A stretch of 64,000 nt of DNA. It comes from Knoxdaviesia capensis (Eukaryota; Ascomycota; Sordariomycetes; Microascales; Gondwanamycetaceae). Below are positions 20,981 to 31,350 of the stretch, one piece after another. The stretch lies in the NCBI GenBank assembly GCA_001510575.1, contig LNGK01000005.1:910466-974465 (forward strand), read 5' to 3'. The position numbers were made by a program, and so were the translations under genes. The notes under the pieces are model-generated. The model searched no databases, was not told where the DNA came from, and saw only the letters and a program-made list of their open reading frames with translations. How positions within the stretch are numbered: position 1 is the stretch's first letter; every line of letters starts with the position of its first letter.

Positions 20981-23775
20981 GTGGGTGGTGTCGATGTGGT
21001 GGGTGCGGATGTCTGATGTATCTTCACGGATAAAAACTGCTGGGCGGGAGGCAGGCAGTCTCACCACTATATTTCACATTGGCCCCAGCGGCCGAGATAG
21101 GCATAACCCTGACTTATACACTGTGTAGCTCTCTATTCATAGCGATGCCATGTATCTTAGTGCTGTTGTCGCTGATATTTACCTGGTTTTATTCATTGTG
21201 GTTGTATCTCGAAGTGGGATTAGGTTTAGCTGTCCTGAGACTTGTCGGACGGCCTTATATCGCTCTGCCAGGCACAGCTCACGGCACGAAACTAACACAC
21301 CAGAAAATCAACAAACCTTCCGAGAACGAACCACGATCTGTTTTGTTTGGATATTCTGGCCTCCCGTCCTATCACCTCCGAGTAAGCTCCAGGAGTTTCT
21401 TCTCTCTTCTCCATCTCCATCTCAATGCATGAAGCGGCGCGGCGCTTCCTCGTCACCATTTCGTTGGAGCTGTTCAAATCAAGCTCTTGACCCGTGTCGC
21501 TCAGGGTCGCAAGATAATCGTTTCGGTGTCTCTTGCGGGTGAGACTTACTTAGACACTCTCGTCGCCGTCTATCCGGGTTCTCTGTGAAGTCTCCCTGAT
21601 TTTTTTGATCTTTTTTTTGGTTCTCGTGAACTGGGTTTTTGTTCGTGTTGTCTTGAGACGCTTCATGCTGGGTAATTACATTAGCCTTTACTCGCACGTC
21701 TCACTCGTCCAGACAGTTTGGTTCCTGTGGCGTATATCGCCTCGCTCGCTATTCCCCCTGATGTGTGCTGTCGAGACACGGCTGGGCCAGAAATCGCAGC
21801 TCCTGGCTCGTCTGCAGCGTTACATTCCTTCCTCCTTCACGGGCGATCTGATCCTGTCAGAGAGCGAGAGGTTACATTTTCTCCAGCCTCAACCTCGTCT
21901 GGTGTTTTTTTTTTTTTTTTTCCTTTTTTGCGCTCGTCTTTCTCGCTGTCGTGATGATGCTCATCCAGGAGCTTCCGTCCATCGCGTGAAAATCCAAGAT
22001 TCGACGGCATGCCTCTCCAGCACAATATCATTGTCGTGATATACCTTCCAATCAGCCAAAAAGCCAGTTTCATTTGCTTTCTCCGCTTCCTTGGTCATTG
22101 CTCACGAATCACGATATCATGGCCCGGACTCCATCATGTCCATGAATACTTGCTCCGTGGCCACCGGCGCGCCCATCTCTATCAACTGACAACGATCCGC
22201 CTAAGCTCATCAGATCTATGGTTTCCACGAGAAGAGAGAAACAGCCATGGTACTCCTGGTTTCAACGGCAAGAATCTCGTTAACTTGGGCTGTTTGGAGT
22301 GCGCCGCGGCTATTTGGATTACATCAAAGGCCGGCACCGCAGAAGCCTCCATGTACGGCTTGTTGCGGGCGTGTATCGAACTATGATCTCGTCGTATACG
22401 TCTAGCCAACTGTCAAAGTCCTCAGGTTGCCTCTCAATAGCATCCAGTAGTTGTCTGATCAAGGACGCTCTAACCAGGACTGCAGAGCACGGGGCGCGTA
22501 TACTGTATGTAGTCTCACCAGGCAAGAGATCGCACCAACGAGATTCACCCCTCGAAAAACAACCCTCCCGGGGATACCTCACTAAAGTAAAACCAGGAGA
22601 TTTAACGTTTTTCGAGTCCGGTGTTTCGTGTTTCGTGTTTTGAGATGCCCGATTCTGCGTCGTATTGCGTCCCAAAATCTCTGCTCGCTGCACGTCCGGT
22701 TCCGTATGTATCGTCGTCTGAAATCCAGGACTCACATTTGCCGGTCGAGCCAAAAACGCAGGATGTGAACATCACACGCGGACTTTTGGAAGAGAGAAAT
22801 ACGCCGAACGGCAGAAACCAAAAACCGGACTCTTTCAGTGTGGTATTCCCGGGGACGGTCTTTCCACCGATTTTCTGCGCGGGTATCGTTTGTTAGCCTG
22901 CGGCTGGGATCTTAGGTCAGCTCAGATGTCTATCCGATGGGGAGGTGGGAGAAGAAGGCTGCTGTGTTCTATTGCGAGCTCAGTTCTGACACTTGGTGTG
23001 CCTGCCGAGCTGTCATGTCAAGATATGTCAATGGTGTCGATGCTTGTTAACCCTAGGCGTGGTGATGATCTTAGGGTTGTGCCACCTCGAGATCCTTGTT
23101 GACTTGTTGAAGGACAGATATCTCAAATGGCCAATATTCCAAATGGAAAGTACTGGAGCTCGCCGTCCGTATCCAATCTCACAGGATCGGATCTTTCCAG
23201 GTTATTGTTGGTTTTGCGCCTAAGACATCATCTCTCTCAGTGCACAGGATTGGTGTATGGAAGTATCCTTGCGCCCAAAGTGCCTATGTCCGATACAAGT
23301 CTCGAAAAAGGGCAGAGTGCATGCCTAAAGCCAGCTCCCTGACCTGACTCGCCCAGAAAGAATAAAAGTAAAAAAAAAAAAAGGAAGAAAAAAAGGCTGC
23401 CATAATAACTTCACATGATTAGAAAGCTTTCGCCACCTCTCCCTCTTCGCTCCTCATCCTGCACCTCTCGATATTCCTATGAGAACCATATCTTTCTATC
23501 AAATTTCTCTAAATACATCCTACAAAAGATTCGCTTTTTCTCTCTACATCTCCAGGAGGTCTCTATTTCCATTTCCCATCAGTTACTAGCACAAGTCCCA
23601 CCGTGAACCGCGGCTAAAATCACCCGCCCAAGCGCGCCTAAACCCACAAAAGATTTCTCGCGACCCCCTAATCATCCAGCGGGACCGGAACGCAAAAAGG
23701 TCCCTCCCAATCTCACACACTCAAGAATAATACAAGCTCGGCTCTCCCTCTCTACCGCTACTCCCGGTCGCATAT

Positions 23776-25000
23776 ATGTCGCCCCCCGACGACAAAGTGC
23801 CCATGTCTCCGCGCCGGCTCAGCTCGGTGCCGCTCCGGCGGTCGCACCGCCCGCTTTTCATCGGCTTCGTCGTCGGCCTGTGCCTGTTTGCCTACACCCA
23901 CCAGCACCTGCTGCCGGCCTCGTGGGTACAGGCCATCAACAGCGGCGCCGTCGCGGCCGATGCGGAGTCGGCGGGTGGCGCCGTGTCGATTGCCGTGCCG
24001 GGTGGGACTGTCCACACGCCGGTGAAGGCGGCGGATGGCGCGGCGGTCGCGCTCGAGGCACATATCATGAGCAAGTGCCCGGATGCTCTGGTACGCACTC
24101 TGTGCTTGGTGTGGTCCTATATGACAGGTTCGGTCAACGCTATACTAACAAGTCCCATGTCTCTGTAGGACTGCCTCCGCGATATGATCCTCCCGACTAT
24201 GATGCTCGCTCACGACAAGATCAACTTCACCCTCTCGTTTATTGGACTGTACGTGCCGGACATCCGGGCTCCTGCTCCGGAACGACATCTCGACACGTGG
24301 TTTATGACGGATTCTGACAAATGTTCTCTGTGTATCAGGCCCACCGAACTGCAAGACGGCGTTGAGTGCCGCCACGGCCCGACCGAGTGTACGCTGCATG
24401 CCCTCTCTCCCCCGCACTCTTTAAGAGAGGTCTCCATACTAATCCCAAGCCACGCTGCTCTGCCCACTTTCCAGGCCTCGGCAACACCATCGAACTGTGC
24501 GCCGCCGAACTGTACCCCGACCCGAAGATCTCGCTCGGCTTCGCTATGTGCCTGACGCGCGACTACCCCCGCATCCCCGAGCGCGCGCTGGTCGAGGACT
24601 GCGCGCTGGAGCACGCCATCGACTTCCAGGCCCTCAACGAGTGCGCCACGCGCGACGACGGCGCCTACGGTGCCCACCTCCTGCGGGAGAATGTGCAGCA
24701 CTCCGCCGATGTGCGTCCTCCCCATTTGTGTTTCTTTGTTTACAAACAACGGGTCTTTCCCCATGTTCGCAAATAGTCTCAACGGTGTATATTTTGACTC
24801 TGGCTCGCTAACTGCATCCTGTATACACACACACTCTCTCTCTCTAGGCCGGCGTAACCAAGAGCTGCACCGTGCGCGTCGATAACGAAATCTACTGCAT
24901 CCGCGACAACCACAAATGGGTCGACTGCCCGTCGGGCCCGTCGGTCGACGAGCTCGTCAAGCACATCGACCAGATCTACTACACGCGCACCAGCGCCTAA
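23776..25000 (+). CDS. GILT-family thiol reductase-like protein, type II membrane anchored
   Basis: Join of 23776-24090, 24169-24248, 24339-24388, 24475-24710 and 24848-25000, 277 residues. Several introns carry TACTAAC/CTAAC branch sites (for example TACTAAC near 24143), and frame is kept throughout. A short basic N-terminus precedes one membrane helix (about 27-41), with no cleavage site evident, so the rest should face the secretory lumen or vacuole. The GILT fold is shown by EAHIMSKCPDALDC (about 93-107), KINFTLSFIG, the CRHGPTECLGNTIELC block, then KISLGFAMCLTRD, LVEDCALEHAIDF, and a final SCTVRVDNEIYCIRD. GILT proteins reduce disulfides in acidic compartments through a CXXC pair. Here the active-site position reads C101-P-D-A-L-D-C107, a CX5C spacing, so reductase activity is uncertain. 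The fourth intron is 137 bases. The stop codon overlaps that of DcpS on the other strand. A second in-frame ATG at residue 10 is possible. Confidence 0.85.
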
Positions 25001-26253
25001 GCCGTGCGCGGCGGCGGCGGCGGCGCGTACACCTGGGTCCACAGCTCGCTCGACTCGCCCAGCGTGTACCGGATGGCAATCGAGTCCATGCCGGGGTCCG
25101 GGTCGGCGGGGGACGGCCGCAGCAGCTTGAGGGTCTCGATGACGGCGTCGAGGTCGACGGCCTTGCCGACGGCCTGGGTGGCGCCGGCCTCGAGCGCGGC
25201 GTGCACGATGTGGATGTGCAGGTGGTAGTAGGTGGGCTGGTAGTGCAGGTACAGCTTCAGGTGGTCGGCGGCGAAGTCGGGCTGCGCGGGGAAGGCGGCG
25301 ATCGTTGCGGCCACCAGGCGGTCGCGCATGCGCAGCAGCCAGGCGATGTGCGACACGCGCAGGTCGCGCAGGCTCCACAGGTCGCGGCGCTCGACGAGGC
25401 ACAGCAGGTGCAGCGCGTCGAACGTGGTCCGGTCCCAGTTGAGGTCGGGCAGCAGCAGGAAGCCGTCGGGGTTGGCGACGGCGGCCGGGTGGTCGGAGGC
25501 CGGCGGGGCGGGGGTGCGGAAGATGACGTCGTCGGCCTCTTGGCGGCCCTCGATGATGTTGTACACCCAGTTCAGGCGGCCGCCGGCGCGCTTGGCCGCC
25601 ATGTACGGGCGCACTTTTGTGCGGTAGATCTCGGGCGTCTCGACCACCGAGCGCACGGCCTGCTTGGTGTACTTCTTGACGTGGGTTTCGGTGCACGGGT
25701 AGATCAGGTTGATTTTGAGATCGGCGAAGAAGTCGTCGTCGTCGTCGTCGTCGTCGGCGGCGGCGGCTGGCTTTGTGGAGTTGGAGTTTTTGGGTTCTGT
25801 TTTGTCTTTTGGATTTCGTTAGTTGCATGTTATCCTAATATTCCTCGTATATATCCTCGTATATATCCTGGTATATTTCCTCCGTCTCCTGACCCTCGAA
25901 CCTCCCGGCGTAGCTTCACATCGCCCAAACCACAGAGACCCAAAGCAAAGGCTCTCTCACTCACCACTCGGATCCCCGCCCAGCGCCATCGACCACGAGT
26001 ACACGTCATTAGCACTCAGATTGCGCACCCGCCTCAGCGCGCCCGGCAACCGCGCCAGCCAGCCCGCGTCGGCGGGGAACGGCGCGCGCTCGACGAGCAT
26101 CAGCGCAGCGGCGCCGTGCACCGTGCCCAGCAGCGACACGCGGCGGCCGGCCTGGTCGTGGTTGAGCGGGCGGGTGAGCTCGAACGCGCGGATCAGCGAC
26201 GCGATGGCCTCGGGCGGCGGGGTGATGTCCGCGGCTGCTGCGGAGTCGGCCAT
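24997..26253 (-). CDS. dcs1: Scavenger mRNA-decapping enzyme DcpS (HIT superfamily)
   Basis: Complement of join(24997-25796, 25965-26253), 362 residues. The GTGAGT donor and AAACAG acceptor flank a 168-base intron with a CTAAC branch site; the frame continues exactly. Exon 1 encodes the N-terminal dimerisation part (FELTRPLNHDQAGRRVSLLGTVH). Exon 2 has a low-complexity linker with nine consecutive Asp, then FFADLKINLIYPCTETHVKKY, IYRTKVRPYM, WVYNIIEG, LNWDRTTFDALHLLCLVERRDLWSLRDLR, and the histidine triad HYQPTYYHLHIHIVH at about residues 279-293. All three triad histidines are present. DcpS hydrolyses the m7GpppN cap left after 3'-5' mRNA decay, releasing m7GMP, in cytosol and nucleus. The gene is convergent with the GILT-like gene, and the coding ends overlap by four bases. 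Length is near the family norm apart from the Asp run. An acceptor nine bases earlier (AAAAG) would add three residues. Confidence 0.92.
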
Positions 26254-27433
26254 CTTTTTTTGGTTTTGTTTTCCTGGAGAACTATGGTTCGGGGAGGGCG
26301 GGGGCCGGTGACGGCGATCCGGCGCGGGGTCTCGGTGCGGAAGGGGGTCGAAAAGGACGGCTGAAGGAGAGAAGTATCTCGGGTGAATAGAGAGCTGTGG
26401 AAATCGGCAGGTCCCCTGGGTTGTCCGTAAAGCCGTGTATATATATGTCCGGTGTTCAAACGGGGGCCGGCTATTGCATGCGTCTATCTGGGTTAACGCC
26501 CACTGGGTGAGTCAGGTACCGATCGAAATACCCCGCTATACCGATATGCACCTAACGCAAACACACCACCACGCACGACCTAAGCCACGTGAAAAGCCTA
26601 CGTCTCAACACACACCAATTGGGCAATTATATTAAATTCGAGAAAGTTGGGATTTCCATGTGGCATTCATATATCCTGTATCTTGAGATTCATTTTCACA
26701 GATTCTCGTTCTCTCCTGATAGAGACGTCCAAAAGAAAGCAAAACAACCTGAAAAGAAGAAAAAGAAAAGCCAGTTCCAGGAGGGCCAGGCCGAAACACG
26801 CAGACGCGAATATAACAATACGAAGAAAAAAATGGCAAGGCAAAGGTAAAAGGTGCTCCAAATAAATACTTTTCTATCCCCGTATCTCCAGTAGTTGTTC
26901 TTTTTTTACTCCTGTTTTTCCTTCTTTCGTATCGGTGTCGTGAAACGGCCAACCGGAACCCCGGTGAAGGTGTTGGGTGTTTTTGAAACTTTTCTTTTCC
27001 TCTCTCGTGAAGAGTTCAACTCCGGAAAGAAACGGGCAAAGAACGACAGCAAATAAGAACACAGATAGAAAACTCCCCGGAATCAATCCAATGGTCCCGA
27101 TGCACTTGTAGTTGCAGTTGTATATACGGCCTCCGGTTAGGGAAAACCAAGAATGAAAGCAATCCAAAAAAAATTTGCAAACGCGCTTGAGCCATGGTGC
27201 AGAAAAACAAAACCAGAAAAGTAGAGAGAGGGGAAAATAGCCGAGAAGCCGCGGGGGAATCAATAGGGACAGTCGAATGCATTCTCAGCTACACCGCAGG
27301 TAGTAAAATACCGCGAAGGTGGGCGAGAGGATGTGGGTATGATGGTATGGGACGTGAAAACAAATCGTTGGATCGTAACGAGAGAGTCGAGCCGGGCAGT
27401 CAGAAAGAATGGAAGGGGCGTGACGTCTCAGCC
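26254..27433. other. Intergenic region upstream of DcpS
   Basis: AT-rich sequence of 1180 bases between DcpS (-) and the 3' end of the next minus-strand gene. It contains a TATA-like element for DcpS and A-rich tracts near 26735-26850. No gene is seen. Confidence 0.5.
26438..26446 (-). promoter_or_regulatory. TATA-like element of DcpS
   Basis: An alternating TA run (ATATATATA on the minus strand) about 185 bases before the DcpS start codon at 26253. Confidence 0.3.
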
Positions 27434-28654
27434 TCACGCATCGTCGGAGTCGTCCGTATCGCCAACCTCCAACGCCTTGGTGTGGTCAACCGGAGGCCGG
27501 GGCGAGATGGGGGCCGGCTTGGCCGCTTCCATGAGGGCGATGTTCTCGGGCGCCGCCGAGCCGGCCGGTATCAACGACGACGACGGGGTTCCGGCGCGCG
27601 AGCCCTTGGCCGCGGTGAACTCCCGCCGCACGGCCGTCGCGCGGTGGGTCCGCGGCTTTCCCGCATCCGGAGACTCCTTGGCCAGTTCGGGCTCGTCGCG
27701 GAGGATGCGCTCAATCTCCTTCTCGGCCATGTCGCGCGCATCGCTCAGCTTCTTGATGATGTTCTCGATCTCGTCACTGCAGTCGGCGTCGCGCAGGAAC
27801 TGGTGGGCGGCGCGCTCACACGTGGTCTGCACCAGGTCGAGCACCTTGTCGAGCTCGTCGTACGCCACGGTGGCGGGGGTGGTGCCCAGGGTTCCGGAGG
27901 ATGTGGTAAACATGCCGCGGGCGCCGGCTCGCGGGAAGTTGAGGCCGGCCGACCGCCGGGCACTCATGTAGCGGACGGACGGGATGGGCGGCGTCGAGGG
28001 CTTGGCGTCGGAATCGTCGTCGTCGTCGTCTTCGTCGGCGTCGGCGTTCTCGGCCTCGGCTACGCGCTTGATGTGGGCCACCTTGGCGGCCATCTTGGCC
28101 TTGCGGATGAGGTTGCGGCTGGCGGAGATGAACTTGACGAGCTCCTCGAAGAACAGCTCGACGTACTTGTCGTAGTACACGATAATCATGCTCCGTGACC
28201 GGTACGAGCTGGGCTTCTCTTCGGCCGAGAGCATCGACTGGGTACGGTGACGCTTGCGGACGTGTTCGCGGGCTCGTGCCTTGGCCAGTTTCACAGCCCG
28301 GCTCGACTGGTATTTGATGGCGGCCGAGGTAAGGTTCTCGGTCAGGTCGGTGTTGTCGGCAGCGGGTTTCGCGGCGGCAGAGGGCTCGTTGGTATCGACA
28401 GGGGCAACGGCACCGGCCGCGGCGGCGGCAACTACACCAGCAGCTTCCGCAGCGGCAGCGGCCGCCGACGCTTCGTTGTCCTCCTTGGGCCGCAACGACT
28501 CGGTCGAGCCACGGGGTTTGACAAACTTGGGCGAGGTATCGGGGTCGAGGAGATTCGCCAGCTCGACCTGGCGCTCGTCAATCTCGGCACTGAGGCCGTG
28601 GAGCTTGGACTGCCAGGTCGGCACGTTCGACACGATAGATTTTAGAGCGTCCAT
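27434..28654 (-). CDS. Helical protein of unknown function with acidic and Ala-rich linkers
   Basis: Single frame of 406 residues from ATG (MDALKSIVSNVPTWQ). No named domain is recognised. The N-terminus (about 1-45) is predicted helical with the end KFVKPRG. An Ala-rich linker occupies about 60-100. Two further blocks look folded. One at about 150-205 contains SYRSRSMIIVYYDKYVELFF and EELVKFISASRNLIRKAKMA, a hydrophobic then basic helix. The other, at about 262-320, contains YDELDKVLDLVQTTCERAAH and a charged helix (AEKEIERILRDEPELAK). Between them lies a run of Asp/Glu (DADEDDDDDD). The C-terminus is disordered and acidic. The blocks have the look of a conserved fungal protein, with no signal peptide, membrane helix or catalytic motif. 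High GC3 and an uninterrupted frame support it as coding. Confidence 0.7.
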   Translation of the reverse strand: MDALKSIVSNVPTWQSKLHGLSAEIDERQVELANLLDPDTSPKFVKPRGSTESLRPKEDNEASAAAAAAEAAGVVAAAAAGAVAPVDTNEPSAAAKPAADNTDLTENLTSAAIKYQSSRAVKLAKARAREHVRKRHRTQSMLSAEEKPSSYRSRSMIIVYYDKYVELFFEELVKFISASRNLIRKAKMAAKVAHIKRVAEAENADADEDDDDDDSDAKPSTPPIPSVRYMSARRSAGLNFPRAGARGMFTTSSGTLGTTPATVAYDELDKVLDLVQTTCERAAHQFLRDADCSDEIENIIKKLSDARDMAEKEIERILRDEPELAKESPDAGKPRTHRATAVRREFTAAKGSRAGTPSSSLIPAGSAAPENIALMEAAKPAPISPRPPVDHTKALEVGDTDDSDDA

Positions 28655-29397
28655 CGCAATGACGCGATAGTCGTCCGAAGGAAGGTTTAGAGAGGAAATT
28701 TTTGGAGAGGTGGCGAGCGTTAGGTCTCAGCAACCTAACGCTTGAGAAAATGGGAGGACGGTCGTAGAGAGAAGGGTAGAGGGACAGATATGGCGTCTTC
28801 AGAGGCTGAATTGGAGATAATAAGCCGAAAGGAAGAAGAGACGAAGCCAATGCTAGGAATTAAATCGGAGTCATCAACAGTTGAAGTAGGATGAAAGTGA
28901 TAATCGTAATATATATAAGGAAGATCAGGATGGATGACCAGCACACAAGAAGGAAGAAAAAGTTGTAATAGGGAAGAAGAAACAAAAAAGGAAAAATAAA
29001 AGGAATAATAAAAATAAAAATAAAAGGTGGGCGGGGCGGGTCTAAATGGGGTTCACGGAGAATATGGAAGGAAGAAGAAAGAGGGAAAGAAGAAAAAATT
29101 ATCAGCGGTCGCAGGGCGTGGGGGAACAGAAGGAAGGAGCAAGAGAAGAAGCAGGAGGGAGAAAAAAAAATAAGATTCAAAAAGGTGGTGGAAGATCCGA
29201 TCGGACCAGAAAAAAGAGACAGGGAACAGTCGAGTTGAGGGTGGTGGGATGGCAGGAGGAAGGAAGCAAAGTCGCAGTCGGAAGGGAACGGACTCTTGTT
29301 AAAATCAGAAGAAACTGCGGGAACAGGCGACGGCAGCTGAAATTGGAGGAATCAATCGGCACAGACTTTCGGAGTGATTTGACGCGTCGGAAATTGA

Positions 29398-29421
29398 AGA
29401 GAGAGAGAGAGAGAGAGAGAA
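29398..29421. repeat. (GA)n microsatellite
   Basis: Uninterrupted GA dinucleotide run of about 12 units. Confidence 0.9.
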
Positions 29422-31291
29422 GGCGAAAAGCGGAGTAAAGCTGAGAGAATCGAGGAAACGGCAGGAAGAATGAAGAAGAGAAGCAAGACGGGGAAATATA
29501 TCAGGAGATTTTAGGTGTCAAAGGCAGAACAAGCGGCGGTACAGTGTGCATTGAAGTTAGCTGTGTATCATGGGGGTGGTTTTTTTAGTGGTTGACAGTG
29601 CGTTTTAATGTTTTTTAAGGTTGTAACCACCCAGACAAAGGAATTTAGTGGAAAAGAGCGAGTCAATTGGGGGAAGAAGAAGAATGAGAATAGAGAGAGG
29701 GAGAGAGGGAGAGAGAATCGAGAACAGCCAATAGGTACTTGGTACAAGTTGCTCGGTGGCTTGCAGGAGAAGTGAAGAAGGAGCAGAAGAGAGTGGCGGC
29801 TTCCCCGTGTCTCCCCGTGTGACGACTGAAGAGAAAACGGGGACTGTCTCTCTCTTTTTTTTTCTCCCTCTTCTTTCTCTCTCTTTTTTCCCCTTTCGTT
29901 GCAATTGTTTTGGTGGTGGTGTCTTGGCAGATCTCAGGTGGGGCCGTCAACTATGTTTTCTCTTTTTAATTTTCTTCCTTTTTGCTCTTACAGTATGGCG
30001 TACTGTCCATATTGGGTCTCTTCGCATTCAAGGGAAGAGGCACAGAATGCACGCAACCCTCGTCAAGCCGCAGCTTTGAGGGCTGGGACCCACGATATCT
30101 ATCCGCACTGTACTACAGCCCGCTGCCGTTGCGGTGTTGCAGAGCCGGGGAGTTACATGGAAGTAAGTACCCAAAGTTCATATTTTACGTTGACTTTAGA
30201 CTCCATCGACGACGAGAAGTGGTGGGACTGGCGGGGGGCGTCAGTCTTCCGAACTTGTATCTCTCTCTCTCTGTGTGTGTGGCTCACGTACGGAACTAGG
30301 TCAATGTGTTCCGCGGGTTTAGAGCCGCCAGCACATTCTCAGCTACACTATAAGGCTGGTGTGATCCTGGTGATTTCACTTATCAACGCACCGTTGATTA
30401 AAAAATTAGAAATTAAAAACTAAAACCCGACGCGGAATCGGCTCGGCTCGGGAAGCTGACCCCGTCCAGCACACAGAAGACCACCCACTTAAGGAGCCGA
30501 GATATGGTGGAAGAACTGCCAGCAAGTGGCAATGTGCGCTGGAGTAGGCTAGACCGATGCACATCAGAGACTTTTTAAAGTCCAGATCGGAGTGCTGGCT
30601 GTCCTGCCGCAAGACAGAGAGGATACAGCTGTTTCACAGCGGACGGACAGCTCCAAAGCTCACCACAAGCCACAACGAGACGGTGGCCCGCGGCTGCAAA
30701 TGGATCTCTAATTGGCCCGAGTTCTCCAGCTCCGCATGATCCCGTGGCGCAGGATGGACCATGTTGGTTTCTGTTTCTTTTTTTTGTCAAGCGACCAAGG
30801 TCTGCCTATCTGGCGAGAACACCGAAGGATCATGCAGGCAGGATAGACGAACACAGCGACGGGCCTTTCGATCTTCGTTATCTACAATACCTCGTTCTCG
30901 CGCTCGAAAAGCACTGGCCAGTGCAGATCCTGCCTGCACGGAGACTGCGTGGACATCGTGCCAAGCGAAGGTGGCGGGGTCTGGTCTCTTGCTCTTTTTT
31001 TGCTCGCCAACACAAAAACTGCACCAGCACGCCAGACGAAGAATTGATATGTGACACAGGGGGGGTTAAAGAAGAAGAAAAGAAAAAGAAAAAGGAAAAG
31101 AAGAGGAAAAACATGCAAGGGAGAGCGAGCGAGGGTGGTATCCGCCCCATTCTTCCAGCGGATGCTACGGCGGTTGGGCAAAGAGGCCCCGTTGCCGACG
31201 TGGACGGGGGAGGGAGAGACAATGGAACAGGCCTAAGGAAGGAAGACGAGATGAAGACGAAGACGAAGACGGCTTGCAGGTGATGAGCACG

Positions 31292-31350
31292 AAGAGAGAG
31301 AGAGAGAGAGAGAGAGAGCGTGTGTGTGTGTGTGGGTGTGTGGGTGTGTG
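31292..31350. repeat. Compound (AG)n-(TG)n microsatellite
   Basis: About 13 AG units pass directly into TG units with scattered GGG interruptions. Confidence 0.9.

Larger units (their letters stand above)
17578..23775. other. 6.2-kb region without a supportable gene
   Basis: On the minus strand 17600-18200 is C/T-rich and includes (CTTCT)n at about 17610-17640, consistent with the leader of the PAN-like gene. The rest is near even in base composition and broken by stops. Candidate frames at 18309-18752, 21605-22039 and 22009-22386 read as random or compositional. A C/T-rich stretch near 19530-19800 resembles a promoter leader on the plus strand, but no convincing gene follows it. It contains a TTG/TTA repeat and a tRNA-like relic, described separately. 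Confidence 0.45.

Noticed and set aside
22319..22753. Minus-strand 144-codon frame containing a protein-like stretch (LLDAIERQPEDFDSWLDVYD)
   Set aside because: It opens with TTG, has no usable in-frame ATG before its last codon, and no matching exon with splice sites was found nearby. A decayed fragment is possible.
24916..26364. Plus-strand 482-codon frame
   Set aside because: Antisense shadow of DcpS; the HIT motif is on the minus strand.
27194..28198. Plus-strand 334-codon frame
   Set aside because: Antisense shadow of the minus-strand unknown gene; Gly/Arg/Val-rich.
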